NCBI GenBank assembly: GCA_000306725.1
Contig: CP003083.1
Location: forward strand, 558,001 to 622,000
DNA from: Methanolobus psychrophilus R15
GTDB lineage: Archaea; Halobacteriota; Methanosarcinia; Methanosarcinales; Methanosarcinaceae
DNA length: 64,000 nucleotides
Direction: 5' to 3'
Shown here: piece after piece, positions 10,001 to 17,799 of the stretch
Position numbering within the stretch: position 1 is the first letter of the stretch
Layout of the letters: each line of letters starts with the position of its first letter
Translations under genes and position numbers: made by a program
The notes under the pieces: model-generated
Database searches by the model: none
What the model was told of the DNA's origin: nothing
What the model saw: the letters and a program-made list of their open reading frames with translations, nothing else

Positions 10001-10166
10001 TTTCCACCCAGACCGTTTTATCCTCGTAGATTGCTGGACTGAAGTGTTCAGTATGACTTATTGGCGCTACAGAGCCTTTAGCTGTTTCTATTGCACTAGC
10101 ATTGCTGACAGATATTGCAAATAGAATGATCATAATAAGAATTATATTAGTCTGCTTGATCTTCAT
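7062..10166 (-). CDS. Secreted TolB-like beta-propeller protein with Pro/Glu/Val linkers
   Basis: The protein has 1034 residues. A signal peptide is visible (MKIKQTNIILIMIILFAISV then ASA). Two blocks of propeller repeats follow, about residues 35-385 and 515-830; each repeat reads roughly PAIYGDRIVWQDYRNGNWD then IYMYDISTGEE and QIT. The blocks are joined by a low-complexity linker (about 390-505) of repeats such as VEEAPVEE and PVEKEP. A helical stretch (about 838-925) and a second acidic Val/Glu/Thr tail end the protein. There is no C-terminal membrane helix, so how it stays at the surface is not evident. The likely role is an extracellular or S-layer-associated binding protein; the ligand is unknown. 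The repetitive linkers create long false frames on the other strand. Confidence 0.88.
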   Translation of the reverse strand: MKIKQTNIILIMIILFAISVSNASAIETAKGSVAPISHTEHFSPAIYEDKTVWVENHPYSGSNIYLYNLSSNTGKQISTSGSAASPAIYNDMIIWLDGSNFTRKLISVDDKHVYSGNSNIHIYDISSGEETQITTSESIKGSPEIYEDKIVWSDYRNGNLGIYMYDLSAGEESEITSHPYQGDYVGLGEEIIDGESQIIYAPAESIDLAIYGNTIAWENNSTIYMYDILTGEEKRVTNDEAMIFAGPAVYEDKIVWSDLRDYPNSPAYYPISLSDIYMYNISSGEEIQVTTNETLGYESLKFSPVIYEDVIVWADSTSIAGPSHIHMYKISSGEASQLPTAGWYFNMNDQSLAIYGNRIVWEGWTYDTSHIGLFTLNEQILPDPEDPIQEPIGDTPDEVPVDDEVPIDEVPVEEAPIGEDPVEEVPVEKAPVEKAPVEEAPVEETPVEKEPADEVLVDEEVPVEEDPVEEAPVEEAPVEKEPTDEDPVEKGHVDELPVVDKTTERAKGIETRITTSISSFNPVIYGDWIAWENYFHQSVSLFNIPTKEEIILTSEFGSSPAIYENEVVWFDIPRHNATDDHHFAGFYLYDISSGESSPVIELDSFGNIVFSDDILVWQDYRNRNWDIYMYCLSLEEERQITSQPSDQINPAAHGNIIVWQDNRSGNWDVYMYDISTGEEQQITTDTSDQTDPAIHKDKIVWQDYRNGNWDIYMYDIFSGEETQITTNQSHQREPAIYGDRIVWVDERNVAYIEDYIFFMPEIYMYDISTGKEFRITEWAYSDYIFTETHWREGLAIYENRIVWSDSRGGMDHFDIFMFTLDEQAPPVQEDPIKALEELQDYISGMEGVNTGTKNSLNANLKNAIHMLEMGDAEKSIDRLSKIIASIEGQLLPKDRLSTEQAEYLTSELQRIIELIESSDVVIIQDSASEETLEDVTVEEEPIEESTEEPGEETPADEETVDDAPAEEAPVNESFEEPVDDKEQVDDTPIEEETVEEVTVEEPVEEDIAEETPVEEKAPENSATEEMVVEETLAE

Positions 10167-10590
10167 TTACTATCCCCTACCCTTTCAGTTTTAGCTTCGC
10201 TGAACCCATGATCATTATGAAATTTACAGGTATTAGGAATTTTGAACCAAGTGTCTTAAACAGAGTTAGCAAGGAAACATTTGTTAAATTAGAGAGTTGT
10301 TTCTTCTCACAAAATAAGATGGAAACCCAAATATTCCACTTCAACAAATACCCTCTCTTCTGGAGAATCGGTCATCTCCCCTCTGAAATTCTACATACCA
10401 CCCGGAACCAAAAACGGCCAACGAATGCATCTGGAAACTTGTCGAAAAGTTCCCTGATAGGGTTTACAAGCCATCTAAAGGGCTTTTCCGTTCACGACGG
10501 ATGGAGCAGGGTGCTTGCGACTTTAGTCGCGAGAGGAATGCGTCTAGCAATAAATAAATTATAAATATTATTGAAACATATACTCAATAG
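10167..10590. other. Left-end region of the rearranged TnpB element
   Basis: The hairpin CTTGCGACTTTAGTCGCGAG (10514-10533) lies just ahead of the tnpB start. It corresponds in sequence and position to the hairpin at 23827-23846 in front of the other TnpB copy, so it probably marks the left end of the element. The rest of the interval shows no supported gene; a 118-residue frame at 10208-10564 overlaps the hairpin and has no recognisable features. Confidence 0.45.
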
Positions 10591-11562
10591 ATGTTATTAA
10601 CTGTCAAACTCAAACTGTATCCTTCCGAAGAACAACATGTCAGGCTATTGAACACGATGGAACAGTTCAATAAAGCATGTAATTACATATCGGAAGTTGC
10701 ATGGTCAAACCGAGTTTTCGGTAAGATCAGGATACAGAAACTTGTCTATCGGGATGTCAGGAACACATTCGGATTGTCTGCACAAATGGTCGTCAGGGCT
10801 ATTGGAAAGGTTTCTGAATCATACAAGATAGATAAGAGCAAAAAACACGAATTTGATAGTCATGGAGCCATAGTATACGATCAGCGTATCCTAACGTTCA
10901 AAACAGCCGATGAGATCTCTATCCTGACATTAGATGGCAGGGAACGAATGGGCATAAAATACGGAGAATATTGTCAGTTAACATCCCGTAGGGTCCGTGG
11001 CCAGGCAGATCTTGTATACCATAATAATACATTCTATCTGATGGTGGTTGTCGATGTCCCAGAGGAAGAGAAGATCGATCCAAATGGAGTGGTCGGTGTC
11101 GATATGGGTATCGTTAACATTGCAACAACATCGGATGGAAAGATGTATTCTGGAGAAAAGTGTACTGAGATTAGACAAAGATATTCCGCTATCAAGTCCA
11201 AACTCCAACAGGCTGGTACCTGGTCGGCAAAGAAACATCTGAAGAGGATCAGCGGAAGAGAAAGACGGTTTAAGCGTGACATAAACCATCAGACAGCTAA
11301 AGATATCGTACAGACTGCAAAAGACACTGATCGAGCAATTGCCATCGAAGATCTGACTGGTATAAGGTCGAGAAGCACGGTTTCAAAAGCAATACGGGAA
11401 TCTATTGGAAAATGGGCATTCAGTGAGCTTGGAATGTTCATTAAATACAAGGCAGCTCTCAAAGGCATACCAGTATATGATGTTGATCCCAGGAATACAT
11501 CAAGGATGTGTTCAGTATGCGGAAATATCGATAAAAAGAACAGAAAAAACAGCTTGCAGTAA
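10591..11562 (+). pseudogene. tnpB: TnpB (IS605-type), copy 1, C-terminally truncated
   Basis: This is an RNA-guided nuclease of the TnpB family. It has the N-terminal region MLLTVKLKLYPSEEQHVRLL, the first RuvC Asp in GVDMGI, the Glu in AIEDLTGI, and the first half of the zinc ribbon (CSVCGNIDKKNR). The frame then runs into unrelated DNA and stops after KNSLQ. The second Cys pair and the last RuvC Asp are missing, so the protein should be inactive as a nuclease. The breakpoint falls in a run of A (11545-11549) that matches one at 12762-12766. The next 78 bases are a copy of host sequence from 12762-12839. Confidence 0.85.
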
Positions 11563-11622
11563 CTTCAAATTGATTCGAAGTCAAAGAAGTGGCTAAATAG
11601 TAATAGTTACTACTCAGATACA
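11545..11622. repeat. 78-bp direct repeat of flanking DNA (partner at 12762-12839)
   Basis: The stretch from aaaaacagcttgcagtaac to ...actactcagataca is found both here, between the two partial tnpB copies, and at 12762-12839, just in front of the META lipoprotein gene. The offset is 1217 bases. It shows that the region was rearranged and not that the element inserted twice. Confidence 0.85.
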
Positions 11623-12472
11623 ATCATACAAGATAGATAAGAGCAAAAAACACGAATTTGATAGTCATGGAGCCATAGTATACGATCAGCGTATCCTAAC
11701 GTTCAAAACAGCCGATGAGATCTCTATCCTGACATTAGATGGCAGGGAACGAATGGGCATAAAATACGGAGAATATTGTCAGTTAACATCCCGTAGGGTC
11801 CGTGGCCAGGCAGATCTTGTATACCATAATAATACATTCTATCTGATGGTGGTTGTCGATGTCCCAGAGGAAGAGAAGATCGATCCAAATGGAGTGGTCG
11901 GTGTCGATATGGGTATCGTTAACATTGCAACAACATCGGATGGAAAGATGTATTCTGGAAAAAAGTGTACTGAGATTAGACAAAGATATTCCGCTATCAA
12001 GTCCAAGCTCCAACAGGCTGGTACCTGGTCGGCAAAGAAACACCTGAAGAGGATCAGCGGAAGGGAAAGACGGTTTAAGCGTGACATAAACCATCAGACA
12101 GCTAAAGATATCGTACAGACTGCAAAAGACACTGATCGAGCAATTGCCATCGAAGATCTGACTGGTATAAGGTCGAGAAGCACGGTTTCAAAAGCAATAC
12201 GGGAATCTATTGGAAAATGGGCATTCAGTGAGCTTGGAATGTTCATTAAATACAAGGCAGCTCTCAAAGGCATACCAGTATATGATGTTGATCCCAGGAA
12301 TACATCAAGGATGTGTTCAGTATGCGGAAATATCGATAAAAAGAACAGAAAAAATCAGTCTGAGTTCAAATGTACAAAATGTAACCATACTGAAAATGCC
12401 GATGTAAACGCTTCGAAAAATATCGCATCCAGGGGCATCTGTCAATTGTCCCAACGTCCTCTGCCTGTTTAA
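11622..12472 (+). pseudogene. tnpB: TnpB copy 2, lacking the N-terminal part
   Basis: From 11622 to about 12354 this repeats 10817-11549 of copy 1 with only a few substitutions (for example ggagaaaag/ggaaaaaag and catctg/cacctg). It then continues into the proper C-terminus: second zinc-ribbon Cys pair (CTKCNHTENAD), final RuvC motif NADVNASKNIA, and the stop at 12470-12472. The first 75 or so codons of the gene are missing and the first ATG in frame is 11753. All three RuvC acidic residues are present here, but the N-terminal domain is not. It ends at the right-end hairpin. Confidence 0.85.
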
Positions 12473-12491
12473 AGGAAGTTGAAGGACAAGT

Positions 12492-12516
12492 CCGCTACTT
12501 CAGTAGTGGGTAATTG
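12492..12516 (+). ncRNA. Right-end hairpin of TnpB element (omegaRNA 3' part)
   Basis: The motif CCGCTACTTCAGTAGTGGGT forms a short hairpin just after tnpB copy 2. The equivalent motif in the element at 22016-23867 is ctccctacttcagtggggag (22023-22042 on the minus strand). In TnpB elements this end of the transcript forms the guide scaffold; that role is taken from the family. The interval from here to 12852 has no supported gene. Confidence 0.5.
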
Positions 12517-12761
12517 ACTGGAATATAAGTAGACCTTCCTAACATGAGCGCTTAAAGTAACCGGTTTATCCGCTTTGGCATTTTTCTTCATGTAATGCAG
12601 GTATCCTCAGAAAGCCCTTAGGTAGGTTTTTTGCGTTCGTCCAAGTAACTTCTATGAACCGCGAAATTGTGTTGTTAGGAGCGATTGTGGTCGTTGACAG
12701 TAAGTCAAACGTACTGAGTATACCAACAAATGTTGGCATCATAAGTATGATCCAATATTGT

Positions 12762-12839
12762 AAAAACAGCTTGCAGTAACTTCAAATTGATTCGAAGTCA
12801 AAGAAGTGGCTAAATAGTAATAGTTACTACTCAGATACA
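12762..12839. repeat. 78-bp direct repeat, original copy
   Basis: This matches 11545-11622. It is probably the original location, because it leads directly into the ribosome site of the lipoprotein gene at 12853. Confidence 0.8.
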
Positions 12840-12852
12840 CGAAGGAAGAAAT

Positions 12853-13731
12853 ATGGTGAACGTGCAAAAAATACTGACATTACTTTTCATATGTGCTCTG
12901 GTAAGTGTCGCTCTTCTAGTATCCGGGTGCTTTGACACTGCAGATATTACCGAAGAGACAAGCAACGGACAATCCGAGACACACACAGATCCTGAAGCTG
13001 TACCCATTGATGATATCACTGACATTAAATGGCATTGGTCAGCATTGACCGGAGATGATGCCGGCAATCTGTCAACTATCCCTGATCCGCAGAGATACAC
13101 AATACAGTTCTCAAAAGATGGGACATACGGTATCAGGGCAGACTGTAATGTAGGAGGCGGTGAATACGCCCTTGTAGGAGATAAACTCACAATAGAGCCC
13201 GGATTTACGACTCTTGCATACTGCGGCCCGGAATCACTTGATACCCAGTATCTTTCCCTTCTGCATGATGTGACAGGTTTTTCAATGGTAGATGAGAAAC
13301 TGGTCCTGAGCTTTGAAAAAGAGGGCAAGCAGATGATATTCGTTAAAGAAAGTCCTGCCTCTGCAGAGGACATCCAGGATATTGAATGGCAGTGGACAGG
13401 AATTGTTGAAGCCACCGAAGATGCTATCAGTCAGACTGCCGTTCCTGGACCGGAAAACTATAATATCATATTCCAGGCCGATGAACGATACTCTATCAAA
13501 GCGGACTGCAATGTCGGGAGTGGGGAATATGCAATTAAAGGTAACAACCTTACAGTTTCAACACCTGCCCTTACAAGGGCATACTGTGGTCCGGATTCCA
13601 TGGACATGCTGTATCTCTCCATGCTAAGTAATGTAACAGCCTTCTCAATGGAGAACGGCCGGCTTGTTCTCAGCCTAGGAAGTAGTGGTGATGAGATGAT
13701 CTTTGACATAGGGAGAGAAAGCAGGCTGTAA
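12853..13731 (+). CDS. Lipoprotein with two META (HslJ-like) domains
   Basis: An N-terminal signal sequence ends in a lipobox-like LLVSGC (Cys at residue 26), so the protein is probably lipid-anchored outside the cell. Two META domains follow, about residues 55-165 and 175-288. Each has the order W.W, YTIQF/YNIIF, the metal- or turn-like ADCNVGGGEYA / ADCNVGSGEYA, and AYCGP. META domains are found in HslJ and other envelope stress proteins; the molecular function is not defined. The start at 12853 follows gaaggaag. The 78 bases just upstream are duplicated at 11545, so the promoter region was caught up in the TnpB rearrangement. Confidence 0.88.
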   Translation: MVNVQKILTLLFICALVSVALLVSGCFDTADITEETSNGQSETHTDPEAVPIDDITDIKWHWSALTGDDAGNLSTIPDPQRYTIQFSKDGTYGIRADCNVGGGEYALVGDKLTIEPGFTTLAYCGPESLDTQYLSLLHDVTGFSMVDEKLVLSFEKEGKQMIFVKESPASAEDIQDIEWQWTGIVEATEDAISQTAVPGPENYNIIFQADERYSIKADCNVGSGEYAIKGNNLTVSTPALTRAYCGPDSMDMLYLSMLSNVTAFSMENGRLVLSLGSSGDEMIFDIGRESRL

Positions 13732-13783
13732 AACCTGTTCATGAAAAATGGGAGCGCAGAGGGCCGTAGAAACCCGCGACTTT

Positions 13784-13902
13784 ACAGGCTGTCTGACAAT
13801 TACTGCCAGTAATAGGAAAATTCCTTCTTTTCCGATTTAAAAGCTTTATAAGCCTTCTTTCTCTCCGTTTTTGCGATCAAGTTGAATTGTCGGACAGCCT
13901 GT
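13784..13902. mobile_element. MITE-like element, 119 bp with 18-bp inverted ends
   Basis: The left end ACAGGCTGTCTGACAATT (13784-13801) is matched by AATTGTCGGACAGCCTGT (13885-13902), with one mismatch. It contains no gene. The ends resemble those of IS4/IS5-type transposons, so it was probably mobilised by a transposase not present in the window. No convincing target duplication is visible. Confidence 0.6.
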
Positions 13903-13999
13903 TCAGTCGGGGGTCGTTGACGATAAGATGAGCAGGAAGTGGGCAGCCTCAGAACATTGAAGACAGGCGAGCTAATGTACACAACGGTTTTGCAATCCC

Positions 14000-14356
14000 T
14001 TAATCCTCTGGGGTGGACATTTCTTCTCTATTTGAGAATGATTCCTTTGCACCCCCACCACAGCAGGACATCTGTTCTCCACCGCAGCCACACTCTCCAC
14101 TATCCATACCCTTGCCTCTCAGTGCTGCACTGATCATTGCCCATGCACAGCCGACACCGCTCTGTACTTCTATTGCCTGAACCGGGCAATTCCGGACACA
14201 TGCCCCACACTCCATACATGCGGCTGGCTGCATGAGCTCAGCATGCTCTTTTCCTTCAGCAAAGACTCCATGGGGACAGACCTGCGTACACCGCAGGCAA
14301 TTGATACACTTTTGAGGATAATAGAGGAGGGTATTTTCAAGATAAGAATCAAACAT
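14000..14356 (-). CDS. hgcB: Mercury methylation ferredoxin HgcB
   Basis: HgcB supplies electrons to HgcA for methylation of Hg(II). Two [4Fe-4S] motifs are visible: C17-xx-C20-xx-C23-xxx-C27 (CINCLRCTQVCPHG) and C47-xx-C50-xx-C53-xxx-C57 (CMECGACVRNCPV). They are followed by the HgcB-specific Cys in GVGCAW (C70) and a Cys-rich tail with a vicinal pair (C98-C99), proposed in the family to bind mercury. I start at the ATG at 14356, which overlaps the hgcA stop by one base (TGATG) and has GGAGGT 7 bases upstream; the upstream Met at 14377 would lie inside hgcA. Tight overlap implies translational coupling with hgcA. Confidence 0.95.
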   Translation of the reverse strand: MFDSYLENTLLYYPQKCINCLRCTQVCPHGVFAEGKEHAELMQPAACMECGACVRNCPVQAIEVQSGVGCAWAMISAALRGKGMDSGECGCGGEQMSCCGGGAKESFSNREEMSTPED

Positions 14357-15426
14357 CAGATTACCTCCATAAGCCAAATTGCTCCCAGTAGGACCAAAAT
14401 CAAGATCCCAGACCCTGCCATAAGTACCATGACAGGCACGTATCTATATATCTCTTTTTTGACGCCGGTCCTTGAAGTGAATGTTGTACAACCTGTAAAG
14501 TTAAGGGCCAGGTATGCCGTCAATGCAGGCATGATCAGGAGTGGAACCAGTGATTTAAGCAGATCTGTCCAGAGCGGCATTATAGGATTTGCCGCAAAGG
14601 AAATGGCAAAGGGAATTGCAAAGATCACTCCTAGGATGAGCCCTTTTGTACTGAGATCATGCGTGGGAATGATAGGAAGCAGGGCAGGAAAGAATACAGT
14701 TCCCGCCAGCACGGCGGTGATCGCAGCAAGGGCTGCAAGAGGGCCTGTAAGAAGATAAAGAATAATGGCAGCAACAAGCGTCGGTAGTGCTACATGGACC
14801 AATTCGACCGGAGTGAGGACCAGCCGGTCTTTGAATGAGAACTGAACCCTGCGCATTTCAGGCGTTGCCTTACGTGTTTTAATGTATTCGGGAAGGTCAC
14901 TGGCACGGACCGGGCCATATTCTACCCTGAAACCGGAACGGCGCTGTACTTCATGCGCCGATATCCCCGGAGCTCCAAGCTGTGGCAGTATGAGATTTCG
15001 GTGGCTGACAATGCTGGAAAGCCCTGACCATGCGATGCGATGCACGAGTTCCTCTGTCCCAAATGTGCCCTTGCCTGCGGCACACCACACATTAACTCCC
15101 TTTGTATCCAGAACAAGAATGTAGCAGTCGGTGCCGGCAAGAGCGCTGCGGACCGCATCAAAGCTCAGTGTGTAATTTGCCGAAACCAAAACCGGAGAAT
15201 CTGCATTGGGGCGTCCCATTTTGTAAAGGCCGGGTTTTACAATATGTCCCATCCGGTTCATTCCCCAGCGGGCAAGAAAATGATCAAACCGGTCGTTGAG
15301 TGTGAGCTTACCTGTAACGGTACGAAGCTCAGACACCAGTTTGTTGTGAGTCAGATCAATGAATGAGGTTGTATCATATCCCGATGCACATGAGCACGAT
15401 AAGCTGGATTTTTTGTCATCATCCAT
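14356..15426 (-). CDS. hgcA: Mercury methylation corrinoid protein HgcA
   Basis: HgcA transfers a methyl group from its corrinoid cofactor to Hg(II), producing methylmercury. The diagnostic cap-helix motif NVWCAAGKGTFGTEEL is present (N112 to K118, corrinoid-ligating C115), inside the N-terminal corrinoid-binding domain (about residues 25-165). The C-terminal part (about 195-350) has four to five hydrophobic helices, as expected for the membrane domain. I start at the ATG at 15426, with GGAGGG 8 bases upstream; the frame also has Mets at 15450 and 15441. At 356 residues it is close to known HgcA lengths. It lies between the AbrB-like gene and hgcB on the same strand. Confidence 0.96.
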   Translation of the reverse strand: MDDDKKSSLSCSCASGYDTTSFIDLTHNKLVSELRTVTGKLTLNDRFDHFLARWGMNRMGHIVKPGLYKMGRPNADSPVLVSANYTLSFDAVRSALAGTDCYILVLDTKGVNVWCAAGKGTFGTEELVHRIAWSGLSSIVSHRNLILPQLGAPGISAHEVQRRSGFRVEYGPVRASDLPEYIKTRKATPEMRRVQFSFKDRLVLTPVELVHVALPTLVAAIILYLLTGPLAALAAITAVLAGTVFFPALLPIIPTHDLSTKGLILGVIFAIPFAISFAANPIMPLWTDLLKSLVPLLIMPALTAYLALNFTGCTTFTSRTGVKKEIYRYVPVMVLMAGSGILILVLLGAIWLMEVI

Positions 15427-15442
15427 GTGGTTTCCCTCCATT

Positions 15443-15733
15443 CTAATCATGCATGTGCATCAATGGGTCAAGCACTTCCTTTACCATTCCACTAAGGTTT
15501 TCGGCTTTGATAAGAGCAAGACAACAGATGCTGCCGTCCTTTTCCCAGCTGATCAAAGCGAGTTTATTTCCACTATTAATGCTCGCTTTTTCCCGCACGT
15601 CTTTTGGTAGTACCATCTGTCCCCTTTCATCAACATTGAGGATTGCCTCCACCTTGCATGCAGAAACCTGGTTGCAATCGCATACCGATCCATCAGGATC
15701 ACAAGCTTCATGGACGTTCTTCTTTTTAGTCAT
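15443..15733 (-). CDS. AbrB-like HgcAB-associated protein (HgcC-type)
   Basis: The C-terminal half is a SpoVT/AbrB-type swapped-hairpin domain (VEAILNVDERGQMVLPKDVR, about residues 28-47). The N-terminus is Cys-rich (CDPDGSVCDCNQVSAC, residues 11-26), which could hold a metal. A small AbrB-like gene next to hgcAB is known from other archaeal hgc loci and is named HgcAB-associated protein there. It precedes hgcA by 16 bases and is therefore probably cotranscribed. A role as a metal- or mercury-responsive regulator is inference from the fold and the cysteines. The ribosome site GAGGAAT precedes the ATG at 15733. Confidence 0.82.
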   Translation of the reverse strand: MTKKKNVHEACDPDGSVCDCNQVSACKVEAILNVDERGQMVLPKDVREKASINSGNKLALISWEKDGSICCLALIKAENLSGMVKEVLDPLMHMHD

Positions 15734-15910
15734 TCTGATTCCTCATGATCAAGTATGTTTCTGTATACTTATATTTTTCTGAAAAATCAGATTGAACTTG
15801 AAAATAGGAATTTATTAGAATGTCAGAAGATCATTCAAAAGAGGCACTGGCATCTGAGAAGCCCATTTTTGCGCAAAATGGGAGAAAACCGATCTCCCAT
15901 ATCAATTCTT

Positions 15911-15960
15911 GGCTCTGTGGAAATCTTCACTTTAGTAGGAAATAGGTTTTCTACAAAGCC
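15911..15960. repeat. 50-bp deleted copy of the 247-bp MITE
   Basis: On the minus strand the element begins ggctttgtagaaaacc and ends gatttccacagagcc. Its left 28 bases match the left end of 3470-3716 and its right end matches that element's right end. The middle is gone. It lies in the short gap between the HgcC-type gene and the next membrane protein, upstream of the hgc promoter region. Confidence 0.5.
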
Positions 15961-15963
15961 GCA

Positions 15964-16518
15964 CTATTTCTGATTTATATCCATGATTATTCTCTTATTT
16001 CTTATCAACTCATATGTGGTGAATGCAAATATTATCCCTGCATATCCATAGGCAAGAGAAAGGATTATATCCTTTATGTTCACAGGCTTTGCAAAATTCT
16101 CAAGCAGATATGAAAGACCATAATCGGCTGCGTTTAATAAAACAATAAATAGTGCAAACCCAAAAATGAATGAAGGCGCTCTGTAACTACCTTTATGCAG
16201 GAGAATGTCAAATAGCGCTGCAATCATTATTACTATTGCAACCTTTGGAATGTATATCCAGTCTCCAACCATTATATGGCTTAGAAGTCCAATACTCCCA
16301 TATATTATAAAAATGAGAGTGACGACTTTAAATTTCCTGATGATTAAGCTCACCAATGAAATAACATAGATCGTGGTAATGCCTGCCGCAGATCCACCTG
16401 GCATTTTTGAGAGGAAGACACTCAAGAAGATGTTGTTCACAATGAACAAGACCAATGCAGAAACAACAATAAGCCAATCTTCCTTTGAAAGCGTTTTAAA
16501 CTTACGAAAACCAGTCAT
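15964..16518 (-). CDS. Six-helix membrane protein of unknown function
   Basis: The 184-residue protein is mostly hydrophobic, with about six membrane helices (roughly residues 14-33, 42-60, 65-84, 89-106, 115-135 and 148-168) and a basic C-terminus. The sequence order and size resemble small substrate-binding S components of ECF-type transporters, but I see no diagnostic motif and no adjacent ATPase or T component. It is not obviously part of the hgc operon: 230 bases and a MITE separate the two. The ATG at 16518 is preceded by an AGGAGAAA-type ribosome site. Confidence 0.65.
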   Translation of the reverse strand: MTGFRKFKTLSKEDWLIVVSALVLFIVNNIFLSVFLSKMPGGSAAGITTIYVISLVSLIIRKFKVVTLIFIIYGSIGLLSHIMVGDWIYIPKVAIVIMIAALFDILLHKGSYRAPSFIFGFALFIVLLNAADYGLSYLLENFAKPVNIKDIILSLAYGYAGIIFAFTTYELIRNKRIIMDINQK

Positions 16519-17130
16519 TCTGTTTTTCTCCTTTTGAGATTTAACTAGATATCGCTTCTTCCAGCACCTTATAATCCCAATAATAGAACATAACTTCCCA
16601 TTACAGATTGCTTTTAATATAGAACTTTCTTATTCATCCATTTATTCAAATTTTCAACAAGTCGTTTTCAGGTAAGGTAAAAATAATTTATCCAAGACAT
16701 GATAGGGTATTGGTCTTTGACACGAGAACTACTATAGATGCTTAAAAATAGTTTAGCGTATGACCTGCAAGAGCCTTTTAGGTTTCTTGTTGATCTTGCA
16801 ATCATCAGCCTGATTGAATATAAGAAGTCAATCATTCAAGGACATAGCCAAATGGTTTGCATTTGCGGATTTATTTTTCAGATACGGATCAACACCGATT
16901 TTACACGGATTTCACCTGCAAAGGATCTCTAAAACCCATATTTCCAGGATCCGTGTTCGTCCGCGTAAATTCGTGTCTCAAAGATGATTGCGAAAAAGCA
17001 TCATTTGGAATGGAAAGAAAGCAGACTTTTTTAATCCTAAATTTGATTTGATGTTTTCTATATCCCCGAAAAAAGTGCAGGGATACATTTTTCTTCAATT
17101 ACCAGTATGTAAATTATTGTTATCAAGCGG
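16519..17130. other. Intergenic region with imperfect inverted repeat
   Basis: No gene is supported. Between 16880 and 16977 two arms resemble each other in inverted orientation: gatcaacaccgattttacac on the left and gtgttcgtccgcgtaaattc on the right. This is a type of dispersed intergenic repeat seen in many prokaryotes. The rest is AT-rich and shows nothing clear. Confidence 0.4.
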
Positions 17131-17799
17131 TTGACGGTGAAATTGGATCAAGGAAAAGTTTGGAAATTGATATCGATCGTTGAATTATTGATCGCCTTTA
17201 CAGTCATAGTTTTAGATATGTTCCTCTCAACTATTGTAATTTTAGGGATTATGGTAATCTCGCTTTTGATCCGCAAAGAAAAACTACAAACTTTAGGTTT
17301 CAAAAAAAGTAATGACTTGCTTAAGATGATAATCACTATTTTGTTATTAGTGATCATCTGGACTCTTTTTCAATTGAGCATATTCATGCCGTTATTGAAT
17401 CACTTGACAGGAACAACACAGGATCTGAGCTCATTCGAAAACCTTAAAGGAAATTTCAATGCTTTATTGTTCTTCCTAGTCCTGACATGGACTCTGGCTG
17501 CATTTGGAGAAGAGATCGTATACAGAGGTTATCTGCAAAAAATAATACAGGGTCTGTTTGAAGATACAAGGGTCGGAGTCATCTTTGCAGTCGGGCTTTC
17601 TTCCGTGTTATTCGGACTTGCGCATACAGAACAGGGAACAACAGGAGTCATTATCACTTTTCTGGATGCGATCTTTTTCAGTATGATAAAACTGTATCAT
17701 GATAACAGCCTATGGGCCCCGATCATTGCTCACGGAACAATTAACACTATCGGTTTGCTGTGGTTCTTCTTTTTCGGTCCCATCTATGGATTCTGGTAG
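17131..17799 (+). CDS. CPBP family intramembrane metalloprotease
   Basis: This is recognised by the CPBP (Rce1-like) motifs in order: GEEIVYRGYLQ (EExxxR, about residues 126-136), FGLAHTEQG (about 165) and HGTINTIG (about 204). Six or so membrane helices surround them. The family includes protein-processing and bacteriocin-immunity proteases; the substrate here is unknown. The start is uncertain: a TTG at 17131 or the GTG two codons later, neither with a strong ribosome site. The gene is not in an operon with its neighbours. Confidence 0.82.
   Translation: MTVKLDQGKVWKLISIVELLIAFTVIVLDMFLSTIVILGIMVISLLIRKEKLQTLGFKKSNDLLKMIITILLLVIIWTLFQLSIFMPLLNHLTGTTQDLSSFENLKGNFNALLFFLVLTWTLAAFGEEIVYRGYLQKIIQGLFEDTRVGVIFAVGLSSVLFGLAHTEQGTTGVIITFLDAIFFSMIKLYHDNSLWAPIIAHGTINTIGLLWFFFFGPIYGFW

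Noticed and set aside
10208-10564. 118-residue frame ahead of tnpB
   Set aside because: No ribosome site or motif, and it runs through the left-end hairpin of the element.
11783-12094. Minus-strand frames present in both tnpB copies (10978-11289 and 11783-12094)
   Set aside because: They recur only because tnpB is duplicated, and they have no start sites of their own.
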